From Desulfarculus sp. (lineage in GTDB: Bacteria; Desulfobacterota; Desulfarculia; Desulfarculales; Desulfarculaceae): a stretch of 6,949 nt of DNA. The stretch is taken from NCBI GenBank assembly GCA_020216625.1, contig JAIUYB010000117.1:1-6949 (forward strand), read 5' to 3'. The position numbers and the translations under genes were made by a program. The notes below the pieces were generated by a model. That model worked only from the letters and a program-made list of their open reading frames with translations. It had not been told where the DNA came from and did no database searches. This document shows, piece by piece, positions 1-6,091 of the stretch (position 1 is the stretch's first letter; every line of letters starts with the position of its first letter).

Positions 1-79
1 GAGCGGCGGCCGCCAGGCCGGCGGCCAGGAGGAATCCCCGCCGGCTCAGGCCGGAAGGGGTCGCGGGAAATGGTTTCAT
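1..79 (-). CDS. N-terminal fragment of a Tat-exported protein (product unknown)
   Basis: Reading leftward from an ATG at 77-79 gives 26 codons before the window ends, so only the signal region is visible. The peptide has a polar start (MKPFPATPSG), a twin-arginine motif (LSRRGFLLA, residues 11-19) and an Ala/Gly/Leu-rich hydrophobic stretch (AAGLAAAA). That is the form of a Tat signal, which sends folded, often cofactor-containing proteins across the inner membrane. A strong ribosome site (AGGGAGG, minus strand, about 84-90) sits 4 nt before the ATG and supports this start. The gene lies 66 nt downstream of the GluR0-like channel gene on the same strand, so the two may share a transcript. The mature protein is outside the window and no function can be given. 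The Tat call is good; the identity is unknown. Confidence 0.7.
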   Translation of the reverse strand, partial: MKPFPATPSGLSRRGFLLAAGLAAAA

Positions 80-97
80 GCCGCCTCCCTTGGGCTG

Positions 98-139
98 ACA
101 GCCGGGGCCAGACCAGGGTCCGGCTCCGGCCTTGGCTGT
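98..139 (-). other. Stem-loop in the gap between channel gene and Tat-protein gene
   Basis: The arms ACAGCC (98-103) and GGCTGT (134-139) are complementary, and so are GGCC (106-109) and GGCC (128-131). Two positions between these blocks pair only as G-U if the plus strand is read, and mismatch on the minus strand. The structure fills most of the 66-nt gap between the two minus-strand genes and ends just before the Shine-Dalgarno of the second one. No T-run follows on the minus strand, so a standard intrinsic terminator is unlikely. It could damp read-through or be a chance product of GC-rich sequence. Confidence 0.3.
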
Positions 140-145
140 GATGAG

Positions 146-1252
146 CTACTTCTCGGCCGTCGGTCCCCGGGGCACCGCGTCGTCGCCAAGATACAGGTAA
201 ATCGCGTCCCGCCAGGGCTCGCCATGGATGGCCCGCAGCAGGGCGGCGTTGATTTTCTTGCGCCAGGGGCTCTGGTTGGGCAGGGCGAAGGCGTAGTCCT
301 GAGGGTCGAAGGTCTTGCCGATCACCCGCACCGAGTTGTTCATCTCGTGCTTGGTGAGGTATTGCAACATCGGGGCGTCGAAGACAAAAGCGTCTATGTC
401 GCCATGGCTCAAGGCTTTCAGGCCGTCCTGGGGTCCGGGATAGCGGGCGAAGTCAATCCGGTGCTTGGCCAGGAAAGTCTCGCTACTGCTGGCGGCCACG
501 GTGCCCACCCGCACATCCACCAAATCCTGGACGTTGCGCACCACCTGGTTGAGGTGGTTCACGGTCAGGGCGGTGGTGATGACCGCCGTGAACAGGCTCA
601 CCAGAACCATTGAAACCATCATCCAGACAAAGGCCAGCATCCTGCCCGGCAGGGTGATGGGGGTCTTGTCGCCATAGCCCACCGACGACAGCGTCTGGGC
701 CGCCCACCACAGGGAATGCCCGACCCCCCGCACGCCATCCCCGAACTGGGCCCGGTTGGCCCTGCGCTCGGCCAGCCAAACCAGCGCGCCCATCAGCAGC
801 AGCCCCACCAACACCGCCAGGAGCACCTGCATCGGCCGGCCGCTGAATAGGTGCCGGAAGGTTTCGCGCCAGTCGTCCGCCAGGTGGTCCCGCACCGCCA
901 GGGTCAGCCCGGTGTGGAAGTAAGGATGGGAGAAGTCCATTTCCTTCTCCCGCGCGCTGGTGACCGTGATCGGCCCCACCGCCACGTCCACTACCCCGGC
1001 CTTGACCGCGTTCAACAGATCGGCCAGGTCCAGCTCCACCACCTTGTAGTCCAACCCCAAATCCTGGGCCACCATCGCCCAGAGGTCCAACGACAGCCCC
1101 CGGTAAGCCCCGTCCCGATTCTTCATCACGAACGGTTCGGCCAGGGTGGTGCCCACCACCAGGGCGCGGCGCTGTTCGGATTGGTCCGCCCAGGCCAGGC
1201 CGATCCCGGACGCCCAAAGGCAAATTACTAACAATATTGTTATTTTTCGCAT
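146..1252 (-). CDS. GluR0-type prokaryotic ionotropic glutamate receptor (ligand-gated K+ channel)
   Basis: This encodes a 368-residue inner-membrane channel, close to the length of Synechocystis GluR0 (397). Order of parts: signal peptide (1-22), first half of a periplasmic amino-acid-binding domain (about 30-138), TM1 (141-160), pore loop with K+ filter SVGYGD (190-195), TM2 (203-229), and second half of the binding domain (about 235-355). This is the S1-pore-S2 plan of ionotropic glutamate receptors with a K+ channel pore. R101 in the ITVTSAREKEMDFSHPYF stretch aligns with the carboxylate-binding arginine of animal receptors (GluA2 TLVREEVIDFS). The Ser run 255-257 in GTVAASSSETF matches their GTLDSGSTKEF side-chain site, and D292 matches the amino-group acid residue. 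An amino-acid ligand is therefore likely; which one cannot be read. The start at 1252 is chosen because it begins the signal peptide and has GGAG 8 nt upstream (1261-1264); the upstream TTG at 1312 would add 20 polar residues. It is divergent from sufCB. A plain binding protein is excluded by the pore. Confidence 0.93.
   Translation of the reverse strand: MRKITILLVICLWASGIGLAWADQSEQRRALVVGTTLAEPFVMKNRDGAYRGLSLDLWAMVAQDLGLDYKVVELDLADLLNAVKAGVVDVAVGPITVTSAREKEMDFSHPYFHTGLTLAVRDHLADDWRETFRHLFSGRPMQVLLAVLVGLLLMGALVWLAERRANRAQFGDGVRGVGHSLWWAAQTLSSVGYGDKTPITLPGRMLAFVWMMVSMVLVSLFTAVITTALTVNHLNQVVRNVQDLVDVRVGTVAASSSETFLAKHRIDFARYPGPQDGLKALSHGDIDAFVFDAPMLQYLTKHEMNNSVRVIGKTFDPQDYAFALPNQSPWRKKINAALLRAIHGEPWRDAIYLYLGDDAVPRGPTAEK
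1229..1242. promoter_or_regulatory. Perfect 14-bp AT palindrome at the 5' end of the channel gene
   Basis: TAACAATATTGTTA is a perfect inverted repeat of 14 bp. It lies inside codons 4-8 of the channel gene, which use ATA, TTG and TTA, codons otherwise scarce here. In surroundings this GC-rich, a perfect AT palindrome next to a start codon could be a repressor site. It could equally be incidental, since signal-peptide starts are often AT-rich to keep the ribosome site open. I do not recognise it as the site of a known regulator. Confidence 0.3.
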
Positions 1253-1356
1253 GATTGGCGCTCCAGTGCCAGACCTGGGCATCCTTGGCGCGCATTCGAC
1301 GCGCTTTTCCAATGTTACCAGCCCCGCCCCGGTCCGGCAGGGGAGATGCCCGCAAC

Positions 1357-1385
1357 TTGACGCCCCGCCTCCCCGCTCCTAAACT
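1357..1385 (+). promoter_or_regulatory. Candidate sigma70 promoter of sufCB
   Basis: TTGACG (1357-1362, 5 of 6 to the -35 consensus) is followed after 17 bp by TAAACT (1380-1385, 4 of 6 to the -10). The start of transcription would fall near 1392, giving a leader of about 60 nt before sufC. This lies in the 198-bp gap (1253-1450) between the divergent channel and sufC genes. No IscR- or SufR-like dyad was recognised beside it, and no convincing promoter for the channel gene was seen on the other strand. Confidence 0.45.
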
Positions 1386-1440
1386 GAGTCCAGGTTCCAG
1401 ACGCGATTATCCCGCCGGCGCCTGCCGGTCCTACGAAAAT

Positions 1441-1444
1441 GAGG
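1441..1444 (+). promoter_or_regulatory. sufC: Ribosome binding site that fixes the sufC start
   Basis: GAGG stands 6 nt before the ATG at 1451. The in-frame ATG at 1439 has no purine-rich site upstream and overlaps this GAGG, so the start at 1451 (MLVVEDL) is preferred over the four-residue-longer form. Confidence 0.65.
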
Positions 1445-1450
1445 AAAGCC

Positions 1451-2224
1451 ATGTTGGTGGTGGAAGACCTGGCGGTGGAGCTGGGCGACCGGCTCCTGTT
1501 GAAGCATATCGACCTGGAGATACCTCCGGGCGAGACCCACATCCTGTTCGGGCCCAACGGCTCGGGCAAGACCTCCCTGCTCATGACCATCATGGGCTAC
1601 CCCCAGTACAAGGTGGTGGGCGGCAAGATCACCTTCAAGGGCGTGGACATCACCCACGCGCCCATCGACGAGCGCGCCCGCCTGGGCATCGGCATGTCCT
1701 TCCAGCGCCCGCCCACCATCCACGGTCTCAAGACCCGCCAGATGATCTCCCTCTGCGCCGGCGGCGACCAGCCGGACCTGGAGGAGATGGCCGAGCGGGT
1801 CAACTTCGCGGCGTTCCTGGACCGCGACGTCAACGCCGGCCTCAGCGGCGGAGAGATCAAGCGCAGCGAGTTGTTGCAGCTCATGGCCCAGAAACCCGAC
1901 CTCCTGCTTTTCGACGAGCCCGAAAGCGGGGTGGACATGGAGAACATCGCCCTGGTGGGCCACACCATCGCCGAACTCCTGCAAAAGGACGGCGATCTGG
2001 CCCTGCCCGGGGCCAGGACCATCCGCCAGAGCCGCAAGGCCCGCACCAAGATGGGCCTGATCATCACCCACACCGGCTACATCCTGGACTATCTGGAGGC
2101 CGATAAGGGCTACGTGCTCTATGATGGCGTCCTTTCCTGCGGCAACAACCCCCGCGAGATTCTGCACTGCGTGGGGCAGTTCGGGTATGAGGAGTGCGTG
2201 CGATGCACCCTAGAGAACAACTGA
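1451..2224 (+). CDS. sufC: SufC-type ATPase of a minimal SufBC Fe-S assembly system
   Basis: This is a 257-residue cytosolic ABC ATPase without membrane segments. It powers the SufB scaffold during Fe-S cluster assembly. Visible motifs: Walker A GPNGSGKT (34-41), Q-loop with Q85 in MSFQRPP, signature LSGGE (131-135), Walker B LLLFDE (151-156), D-loop SGVD (159-162) and switch H207 in ITHTGYILDY. The MSFQRPP, FDEPESGVDMEN and THTGYILDY wording is that of archaeal and anaerobe SufC rather than E. coli SufC. Between Walker B and the switch His there is a basic stretch (about 181-200, PGARTIRQSRKARTK) that E. coli SufC lacks. The C-terminus carries a CxxC pair (C249, C252 in GYEECVRC). Its end overlaps the sufB start by 22 nt, implying coupled translation. 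No sufD, sufS, sufE or sufU is adjacent, which fits the two-gene SUF-like minimal system. An ABC transporter ATPase is unlikely, because the next gene is a SufB scaffold and not a permease. Confidence 0.93.
   Translation: MLVVEDLAVELGDRLLLKHIDLEIPPGETHILFGPNGSGKTSLLMTIMGYPQYKVVGGKITFKGVDITHAPIDERARLGIGMSFQRPPTIHGLKTRQMISLCAGGDQPDLEEMAERVNFAAFLDRDVNAGLSGGEIKRSELLQLMAQKPDLLLFDEPESGVDMENIALVGHTIAELLQKDGDLALPGARTIRQSRKARTKMGLIITHTGYILDYLEADKGYVLYDGVLSCGNNPREILHCVGQFGYEECVRCTLENN
2189..2194 (+). promoter_or_regulatory. sufB: Ribosome binding site that fixes the sufB start
   Basis: GAGGAG lies inside the last codons of sufC, 8 nt before the ATG at 2203. An in-frame GTG at 2194 overlaps this site and has no upstream purine run of its own, so the ATG is the better start. 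Confidence 0.65.
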
Positions 2225-3429
2225 GGGAAAAGGCCCTGGCGGCGGTGGCCAAAGCCGCGGCCATCGGCGAGGACATCGACCTTTCGCAGTATCGGCGGAC
2301 CGCCCCGCCCCAACTGCCCATGGCCGAAGCCGACCTCTGCTCCCTGCCCCAGTCCGACCTGGACCGCCTGCTCATGGGCGGCGTGGACGTGAAAAGCCAT
2401 GAGCGCGGCGGCACCTACATCATGAAGGACACCACCGTCCTGCACTGCTCCAGCAAGCAGGAGGGGGTGGAGGTGCTGCCCATCCGTCAGGCCCTGGAGC
2501 ACCACCCCTGGATCTGGGATTATTATTGGAAGGCGGTGGCGGTGGACGCCGATAAATACACCGCCTCGGTGGAGTTGGACCTGCACGACGGTTACGTCAT
2601 CCGCGCCCTGCCCGGCAGCAAGACCATCTTCCCCATCCAGGCCTGCCTCTACATGGACCAGGACAAGCTCCAGCAGAACGTCCACAACATCATCATCGCC
2701 GAGGAGGGCAGCGAGCTGCACATCATCAGCGGCTGCGTCACCAGCGAACACATGCGCAGCGGGGTCCACGCCGGGGTCAGCGAGTTCTACGTCAAGAAAG
2801 GCGCCAAGCTCTCCTTCACCATGATCCACAACTGGGCCGAGGAGATGAAGGTGCGCCCCCGCAGCGCCGCCGTCATCGAGGAGGACGGCCTGTTTTTGAG
2901 CAATTACATCTGCATGAAGCCGGTGCGCTCGCTGCAGATGTACCCCACCGCCACCCTCGCCGGTCCCGGGGCGGTGGCCCGCTTCTACAGCATCATGGTC
3001 GGCACCCCCATCACCGACATCGACGCCGGCAGCCGGGTCATCCTCAACCATCCCCACTGCCGGGCCGAAATCGTCAGCCGCGCCATCACCAATGGCGGCA
3101 AGATCATGGCCCGCGGCCACCTGGTGGGCAACGCCCCGGACATCAAGGCCCACCTGGAATGTCGCGGGCTGATCCTTGGCGGTGGCGCCATGTTGGCCGT
3201 GCCCCAGTTGGACGGCTTCGTCGACGGGGTGGAGATGAGCCACGAGGCCGCCGTGGGCAAGATCGCCCAGGAGGAGATCCTCTATCTGCAAAGCCGCGGC
3301 CTGACCGAAGACGAGGCTACCGCCACCATCGTGCGCGGCTTCCTCAGCGTCGACATCCCCGGCCTGCCCCCCCAACTCCAGGCCGAAATCGACCGCGCCG
3401 TCCAGGCCACCAACGAAGAGTCGATGTAA
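2203..3429 (+). CDS. sufB: SufB/SufD-family Fe-S cluster scaffold (minimal SufBC partner)
   Basis: This 408-residue cytosolic protein of the SufBD family binds SufC and builds Fe-S clusters. The N-terminal part (1-100) carries GGVDVKSHERGGTYIMKD (59-76), typical of archaeal/anaerobe SufB. The middle (about 120-330) is a beta-helix-like run of short strands. The C-terminal SufC-binding region holds MSHEAAVGKIAQEEILYLQSRGL (345-367). C320 in HLECRGLIL aligns with the essential scaffold cysteine of E. coli SufB (C405, in QCDSMLIG). H347 and E348 lie in the family's conserved SHEA motif, near the SufB/SufD interface in E. coli. Other cysteines are at 46, 82, 148, 178, 237 and 286. With no SufD in the window, a homodimer with two SufC is the likely assembly. 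E. coli SufB is longer (about 495), so this is the short form. Translation is coupled to sufC through the 22-nt overlap. SufD is the alternative name, but the retained cysteine favours SufB. Confidence 0.92.
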   Translation: MHPREQLREKALAAVAKAAAIGEDIDLSQYRRTAPPQLPMAEADLCSLPQSDLDRLLMGGVDVKSHERGGTYIMKDTTVLHCSSKQEGVEVLPIRQALEHHPWIWDYYWKAVAVDADKYTASVELDLHDGYVIRALPGSKTIFPIQACLYMDQDKLQQNVHNIIIAEEGSELHIISGCVTSEHMRSGVHAGVSEFYVKKGAKLSFTMIHNWAEEMKVRPRSAAVIEEDGLFLSNYICMKPVRSLQMYPTATLAGPGAVARFYSIMVGTPITDIDAGSRVILNHPHCRAEIVSRAITNGGKIMARGHLVGNAPDIKAHLECRGLILGGGAMLAVPQLDGFVDGVEMSHEAAVGKIAQEEILYLQSRGLTEDEATATIVRGFLSVDIPGLPPQLQAEIDRAVQATNEESM

Positions 3430-3434
3430 GAGTT

Positions 3435-3532
3435 TGTGGGGGGACCCTTTTTGCTGCGCGAAAATGGTCCCCCCACACCCCCTCCCAAAAAAGCTGGCGA
3501 AAGGGCTCACGCCCTTTCGCCCGGGGGTGTGG
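3435..3532 (+). terminator. Stem-loop cluster after sufB (probable terminator / intergenic palindromic element)
   Basis: Three nested or competing pairings are visible. Hairpin A has a perfect 12-bp stem, TGTGGGGGGACC (3435-3446) with GGTCCCCCCACA (3466-3477), and extends inward through four A-T pairs. Hairpin B has an 11-bp stem, GGCGAAAGGGC (3496-3506) with GCCCTTTCGCC (3511-3521), and a TCAC loop. A third pairing joins CCACACCCCC (3473-3482) to GGGGGTGTGG (3523-3532) and encloses B. Because 3473-3477 belongs to both A and the outer stem, those two cannot be complete at once. It begins 5 nt after the sufB stop and separates convergent genes, so ending sufCB transcription is the likely job. 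No T-run follows, so this is not a textbook intrinsic terminator. It may instead be a repeated genomic element. Confidence 0.6.
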
Positions 3533-3647
3533 CTAGTATTGCCGCTGGCCGGCTCTGGTAAGGGCGACTGTCAACCTATCTTATCTTCGCGAAGCGCCGC
3601 CTGGCTCTGTGGCGATCTCGCCAATTCCCTGCCTCGTTCTGCCTTCC
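3533..3647. other. Spacer between convergent operons, no gene seen
   Basis: This 115-bp stretch lies between the sufB hairpins and the end of the permease operon. It contains a 10-bp palindrome CTTCGCGAAG (3585-3594) and a short hairpin with TGGCG/CGCCA arms (about 3610-3623), neither followed by a T-run on either strand. No ribosome site with a credible reading frame was found. A terminator for the minus-strand operon may be one of these, but it is weak. Confidence 0.4.
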
Positions 3648-4775
3648 CTAACCGATCCGGCTCTTGAACCGCATCACGCTGATGGTCAGCAAGGTCAGGC
3701 CCAACGCGCCCAAACCGACATATTCCGGCCAGAGCACCTCCAACCCCACGCCCTTCAGGAACACCCCCCGCACGGTGATGATGAAATAACGCAGCGGATT
3801 CAGGTAGGTTAGCCACTGCACCGGCTCGGGCATGTTGGCGATGGGAAAGATCAGGCCCGAGAGCAGAACCGCCGGGGTGAGGATGAAGGTTCCGGCGGTC
3901 ATGGCCTGCTGCTGGGTGCGCGACAGGGTGGAGATGAGAAGCCCCAGGCCCACCGAGTTGAACAGGAACAACACCAGGCCCAACAGCAACACCCATAGGC
4001 TGCCCCGCAGCGGCACCTCGAACCAGAACACTCCGGCCACCGTCACCAGCACCGCGTCGATCAAGCTGATCAGCACGAAGGGCACCGTCTTGCCCAGAAT
4101 CAGCTCCAGGGGTCTGAGCGGCGTGACCAGGAGCTGCTCCATGGTGCCGATCTCCTTTTCGCGCACCACCGCCAGGGCGGTCAGCATCAGGCTGACCAGC
4201 AGCACCACCATGGCGATCACTCCGGGCACGAAGGACCAGCGGCCGGTGAGGTTGGGGTTGTACCAGACCCGCTGTTCGATGCCCACCGGCATCTCCAGGC
4301 GTTTGAGCCCCAGCCGGTTCAGTCGGTCCCGCATCAAATCTTGGGTGTAATCAGTCAACACCTGGTTGAAATAGCGCATCACCACCAAGGTCTGGTTGGA
4401 GTCGGTGCCATCCAGGAGCATCTGCACCCCGGCGGTGTCGCCCTGCTTGAGCTTGCGCGCGAAGTCGCTGGGCAGGCGCAGCACCATCGCCACCTCGCCC
4501 AGGTCCAACAGCCGCCGGGCCTCGTCCTCGGAATCCAGCCAGGCCACCAGGTCGAAGTAGGGCGTGGAGGTCACCCGGTTCAGGAGTTGGCGGCTCTGGG
4601 CGGAGCGATCCTGATCCAGCACCGCCACCCGGATGTGGGAGATGTCGAAGTTGACCGCGTAACCATAGACGATCAACTGGATCAGCGGCGGCAGGAACAA
4701 CAGGACGCGCAGGCGCTTGTCCCGCAACACCTGGATGAACTCCTTGACCAGCATGCTTCTGATCCGCCGCCACAT
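3648..4775 (-). CDS. ABC-2 type export permease (YhhJ/YbhR-like), second of a pair
   Basis: This is a 375-residue inner-membrane permease, the usual length for YbhR/YhhJ relatives. TM1 is at about 23-41. It is followed by an extracytoplasmic domain of about 140 residues (43-180) and five further membrane segments near 182-204, 230-252, 260-283, 293-312 and 350-368. The basic N-terminus (MLVKEFIQVLRDKRLR) and the motif REKEIGTMEQLLVTPL (205-220), at the cytosolic loop between TM2 and TM3, are hallmarks of ABC-2 exporters. RVWYN (169-173) is shared with the partner gene. There is no nucleotide-binding motif, so an ATPase must come from elsewhere. It follows the partner by 3 nt and probably pairs with it as a heterodimer. 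The ribosome site is weak (GAAGG 11 nt upstream, inside the partner gene), which suggests coupling. The start at 4775 fits family N-termini; an internal ATG at 4754 is less likely. The substrate is unknown; relatives are linked to drug, cation or lipophilic-compound efflux. Confidence 0.9.
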   Translation of the reverse strand: MWRRIRSMLVKEFIQVLRDKRLRVLLFLPPLIQLIVYGYAVNFDISHIRVAVLDQDRSAQSRQLLNRVTSTPYFDLVAWLDSEDEARRLLDLGEVAMVLRLPSDFARKLKQGDTAGVQMLLDGTDSNQTLVVMRYFNQVLTDYTQDLMRDRLNRLGLKRLEMPVGIEQRVWYNPNLTGRWSFVPGVIAMVVLLVSLMLTALAVVREKEIGTMEQLLVTPLRPLELILGKTVPFVLISLIDAVLVTVAGVFWFEVPLRGSLWVLLLGLVLFLFNSVGLGLLISTLSRTQQQAMTAGTFILTPAVLLSGLIFPIANMPEPVQWLTYLNPLRYFIITVRGVFLKGVGLEVLWPEYVGLGALGLTLLTISVMRFKSRIG

Positions 4776-4778
4776 GGC

Positions 4779-5912
4779 TCAGCGCACCTTCTTGGCGAAC
4801 CGGCCCGCGGCCATCAGCAGGAAAAGCAGCATGAAGCCCGCCAGCAGCAGGGCGTCCGGCCAGAGCAGGTCCAACCCCAGGCCCTTCAGATAAATCCCCT
4901 TGGTGAGCGTCACAAAGTATCTAGCCGGGACGATATAGCTGATGACCTGCAATATCCAGGGCATCTGGCGGATGTCGAACATGAAGCCAGACAGCAACAG
5001 CGCCGGCAAAAAGGTGCTGAGCATGGATAGCTGGTTGGCCTGGAGCTGGTTCTGGGCCGCGAAGGAGATGAGAAGCCCCTGGGCCAGCATCACCATCAGG
5101 TACAAGGCGCTCATGGCGATCATCAACAGCCACGAGCCGCGCATGGGCACCTCGAACAGGAACTGCCCCATGCCCATGGCGATGCCCATGTCCACCATGC
5201 CGATGATGAAATAGGGCCCCAGCTTGCCCAGGATCAGCTCGGACTTCTTTAGCGGGCTGGCGATCAGCCCCTCCATGCTGCCCCGCTCGCGCTCGCGCAC
5301 CACGCTTAGACTGGTCAACAGCGCGCCGACCATGGTCATGATCACCACGATCAGGCCCGGCACGATGAAATTGCGGCTTTCCAACTCCTCGTTGTACCAG
5401 ACCCGAGGCTCGGGGCTGATGGGCGTGTTCAGACGGGTCATGCCCTTCTGATGCAATCGCTGGGTCATAAGGCCTAGGTTGTAATCGGAAACCACGGCCT
5501 GGATATAGCCCAGGATCACGTTGGCGGTGTTGGCGTCGGCGCCATCCAGCACCACCGAGACCTGGGCCTGGCCCTCGCCCTTCACCTTGCGTCCAAAATC
5601 CTGGGGCAATCCCACCACCACCCGCGCGGCGCCCTGGTCCAGCATCCGGCCGCCATCCGCGAAATCGCTCACCCGGGCCAAGTCATGGAAATATGGCGAG
5701 CCAAAGAGCCGATCCAGGAACTGCCGGGCCTCGGCCGAGCCGTCGCGGTCCCAGACCACGGTGGGCACATGCTTGATGTCGAAGGTCAGGGCATAGCCAT
5801 AGAGCAACAGCAGCATCACTGGCATCAGCACGATCTGCACCAGGCTGCTGGGGTCGCGGCGGATGTGAAGGAGTTCCTTGCGAAAGACCGCCCAGGCGCG
5901 TGGAGGGCTCAT
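4779..5912 (-). CDS. ABC-2 type export permease (YbhS-like), first of a pair
   Basis: This is a 377-residue permease with the same plan as its downstream neighbour: basic N-terminus (FRKELLHIRRD, 10-20), TM1 at about 24-42, an extracytoplasmic domain of about 140 residues, then TM segments near 182-204, 231-252, 260-284, 297-311 and 351-369. RERERGSMEGLIASPL (206-221) is the ABC-2 loop motif, and RVWYN is at 170-174. The ending RFAKKVR is typical of the family. The two proteins are clearly related yet diverged, as expected for a heterodimer. In known YbhGFSR-type loci a HlyD-like fusion protein and an ATPase precede the permeases. Here the upstream DNA instead holds promoters and a divergent metal ATPase, so those partners are missing locally. 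The start at 5912 is preferred because GGGGGGAG stands 8 nt upstream. The longer frame begins at a TTG (5945) that would add 11 polar residues. Confidence in the family is high; the substrate is unknown. Confidence 0.9.
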   Translation of the reverse strand: MSPPRAWAVFRKELLHIRRDPSSLVQIVLMPVMLLLLYGYALTFDIKHVPTVVWDRDGSAEARQFLDRLFGSPYFHDLARVSDFADGGRMLDQGAARVVVGLPQDFGRKVKGEGQAQVSVVLDGADANTANVILGYIQAVVSDYNLGLMTQRLHQKGMTRLNTPISPEPRVWYNEELESRNFIVPGLIVVIMTMVGALLTSLSVVRERERGSMEGLIASPLKKSELILGKLGPYFIIGMVDMGIAMGMGQFLFEVPMRGSWLLMIAMSALYLMVMLAQGLLISFAAQNQLQANQLSMLSTFLPALLLSGFMFDIRQMPWILQVISYIVPARYFVTLTKGIYLKGLGLDLLWPDALLLAGFMLLFLLMAAGRFAKKVR

Positions 5913-5920
5913 GGCCTTGT

Positions 5921-5928
5921 CTCCCCCC
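5921..5928 (-). promoter_or_regulatory. Strong ribosome binding site deciding the first permease start
   Basis: On the minus strand GGGGGGAG lies 8 nt before the ATG at 5912. This argues against the in-frame TTG start at 5945, which has no comparable site. Confidence 0.65.
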
Positions 5929-5972
5929 GGGTGGCCCTTGGCCAACTGATAAGCAGGCTTTCCATGGAGGAA

Positions 5973-6001
5973 ACTATAGCAAGCGCCCGCGGGCGGGTAA
6001 A
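5973..6001 (-). promoter_or_regulatory. Candidate proximal promoter of the permease pair
   Basis: Reading the minus strand, TTTACC (5996-6001, 4 of 6) is followed after 17 bp by TATAGT (5973-5978, 5 of 6). The spacer contains a perfect 12-bp palindrome CGCCCGCGGGCG (5984-5995), which could hold a regulator. The predicted start of transcription is close to 5966, about 55 nt before the permease ATG. Confidence 0.4.
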
Positions 6002-6051
6002 CCGGGATGACCTCCCGACCTGGGCGGCGGTCAAACCCGCGCCGGCCTGGG

Positions 6052-6091
6052 TTGACGCCAATTTATTTTGATTGTAAATATTCTTTATAAT
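6052..6091 (+). promoter_or_regulatory. Candidate promoter region of the P-type ATPase gene
   Basis: A perfect -10 hexamer TATAAT is at 6086-6091, with only a poor TTATTT (6063-6068) at the right distance for a -35. An alternative is TTGACG (6052-6057) with TAAATA (6075-6080) after 17 bp. A -10 match with a weak -35 is often seen at activator-dependent promoters. The MerR family, which controls many metal pumps, uses an over-long spacer, but that geometry is not clear here. Confidence 0.4.

Noticed and set aside
1288..1308. A short GCGCG/CGCGC hairpin followed by TTTT on the plus strand
   Set aside because: The 5-bp stem lies upstream of sufC in a divergent gap with no transcript known to need ending there. 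It is likely chance in GC-rich DNA.
483..1355. A 290-codon open frame on the minus strand, overlapping the channel gene in another frame
   Set aside because: Its translation is a Gly/Arg/Pro/Ala-rich string with no domain, as expected from a GC-rich shadow of the channel gene, whose own frame has clear motifs.
1255..2106. A plus-strand frame running through the sufC region
   Set aside because: Its Arg/Pro/Gly-rich translation is a frame-shifted reading of sufC, and it has no credible start signal.
2119..3510. A 463-codon open frame antisense to sufB
   Set aside because: It is long, but its His/Gly/Val/Asp-rich composition mirrors the sufB codons on the other strand. It has no motif and no ribosome site was seen. 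The sufB frame is firmly supported.
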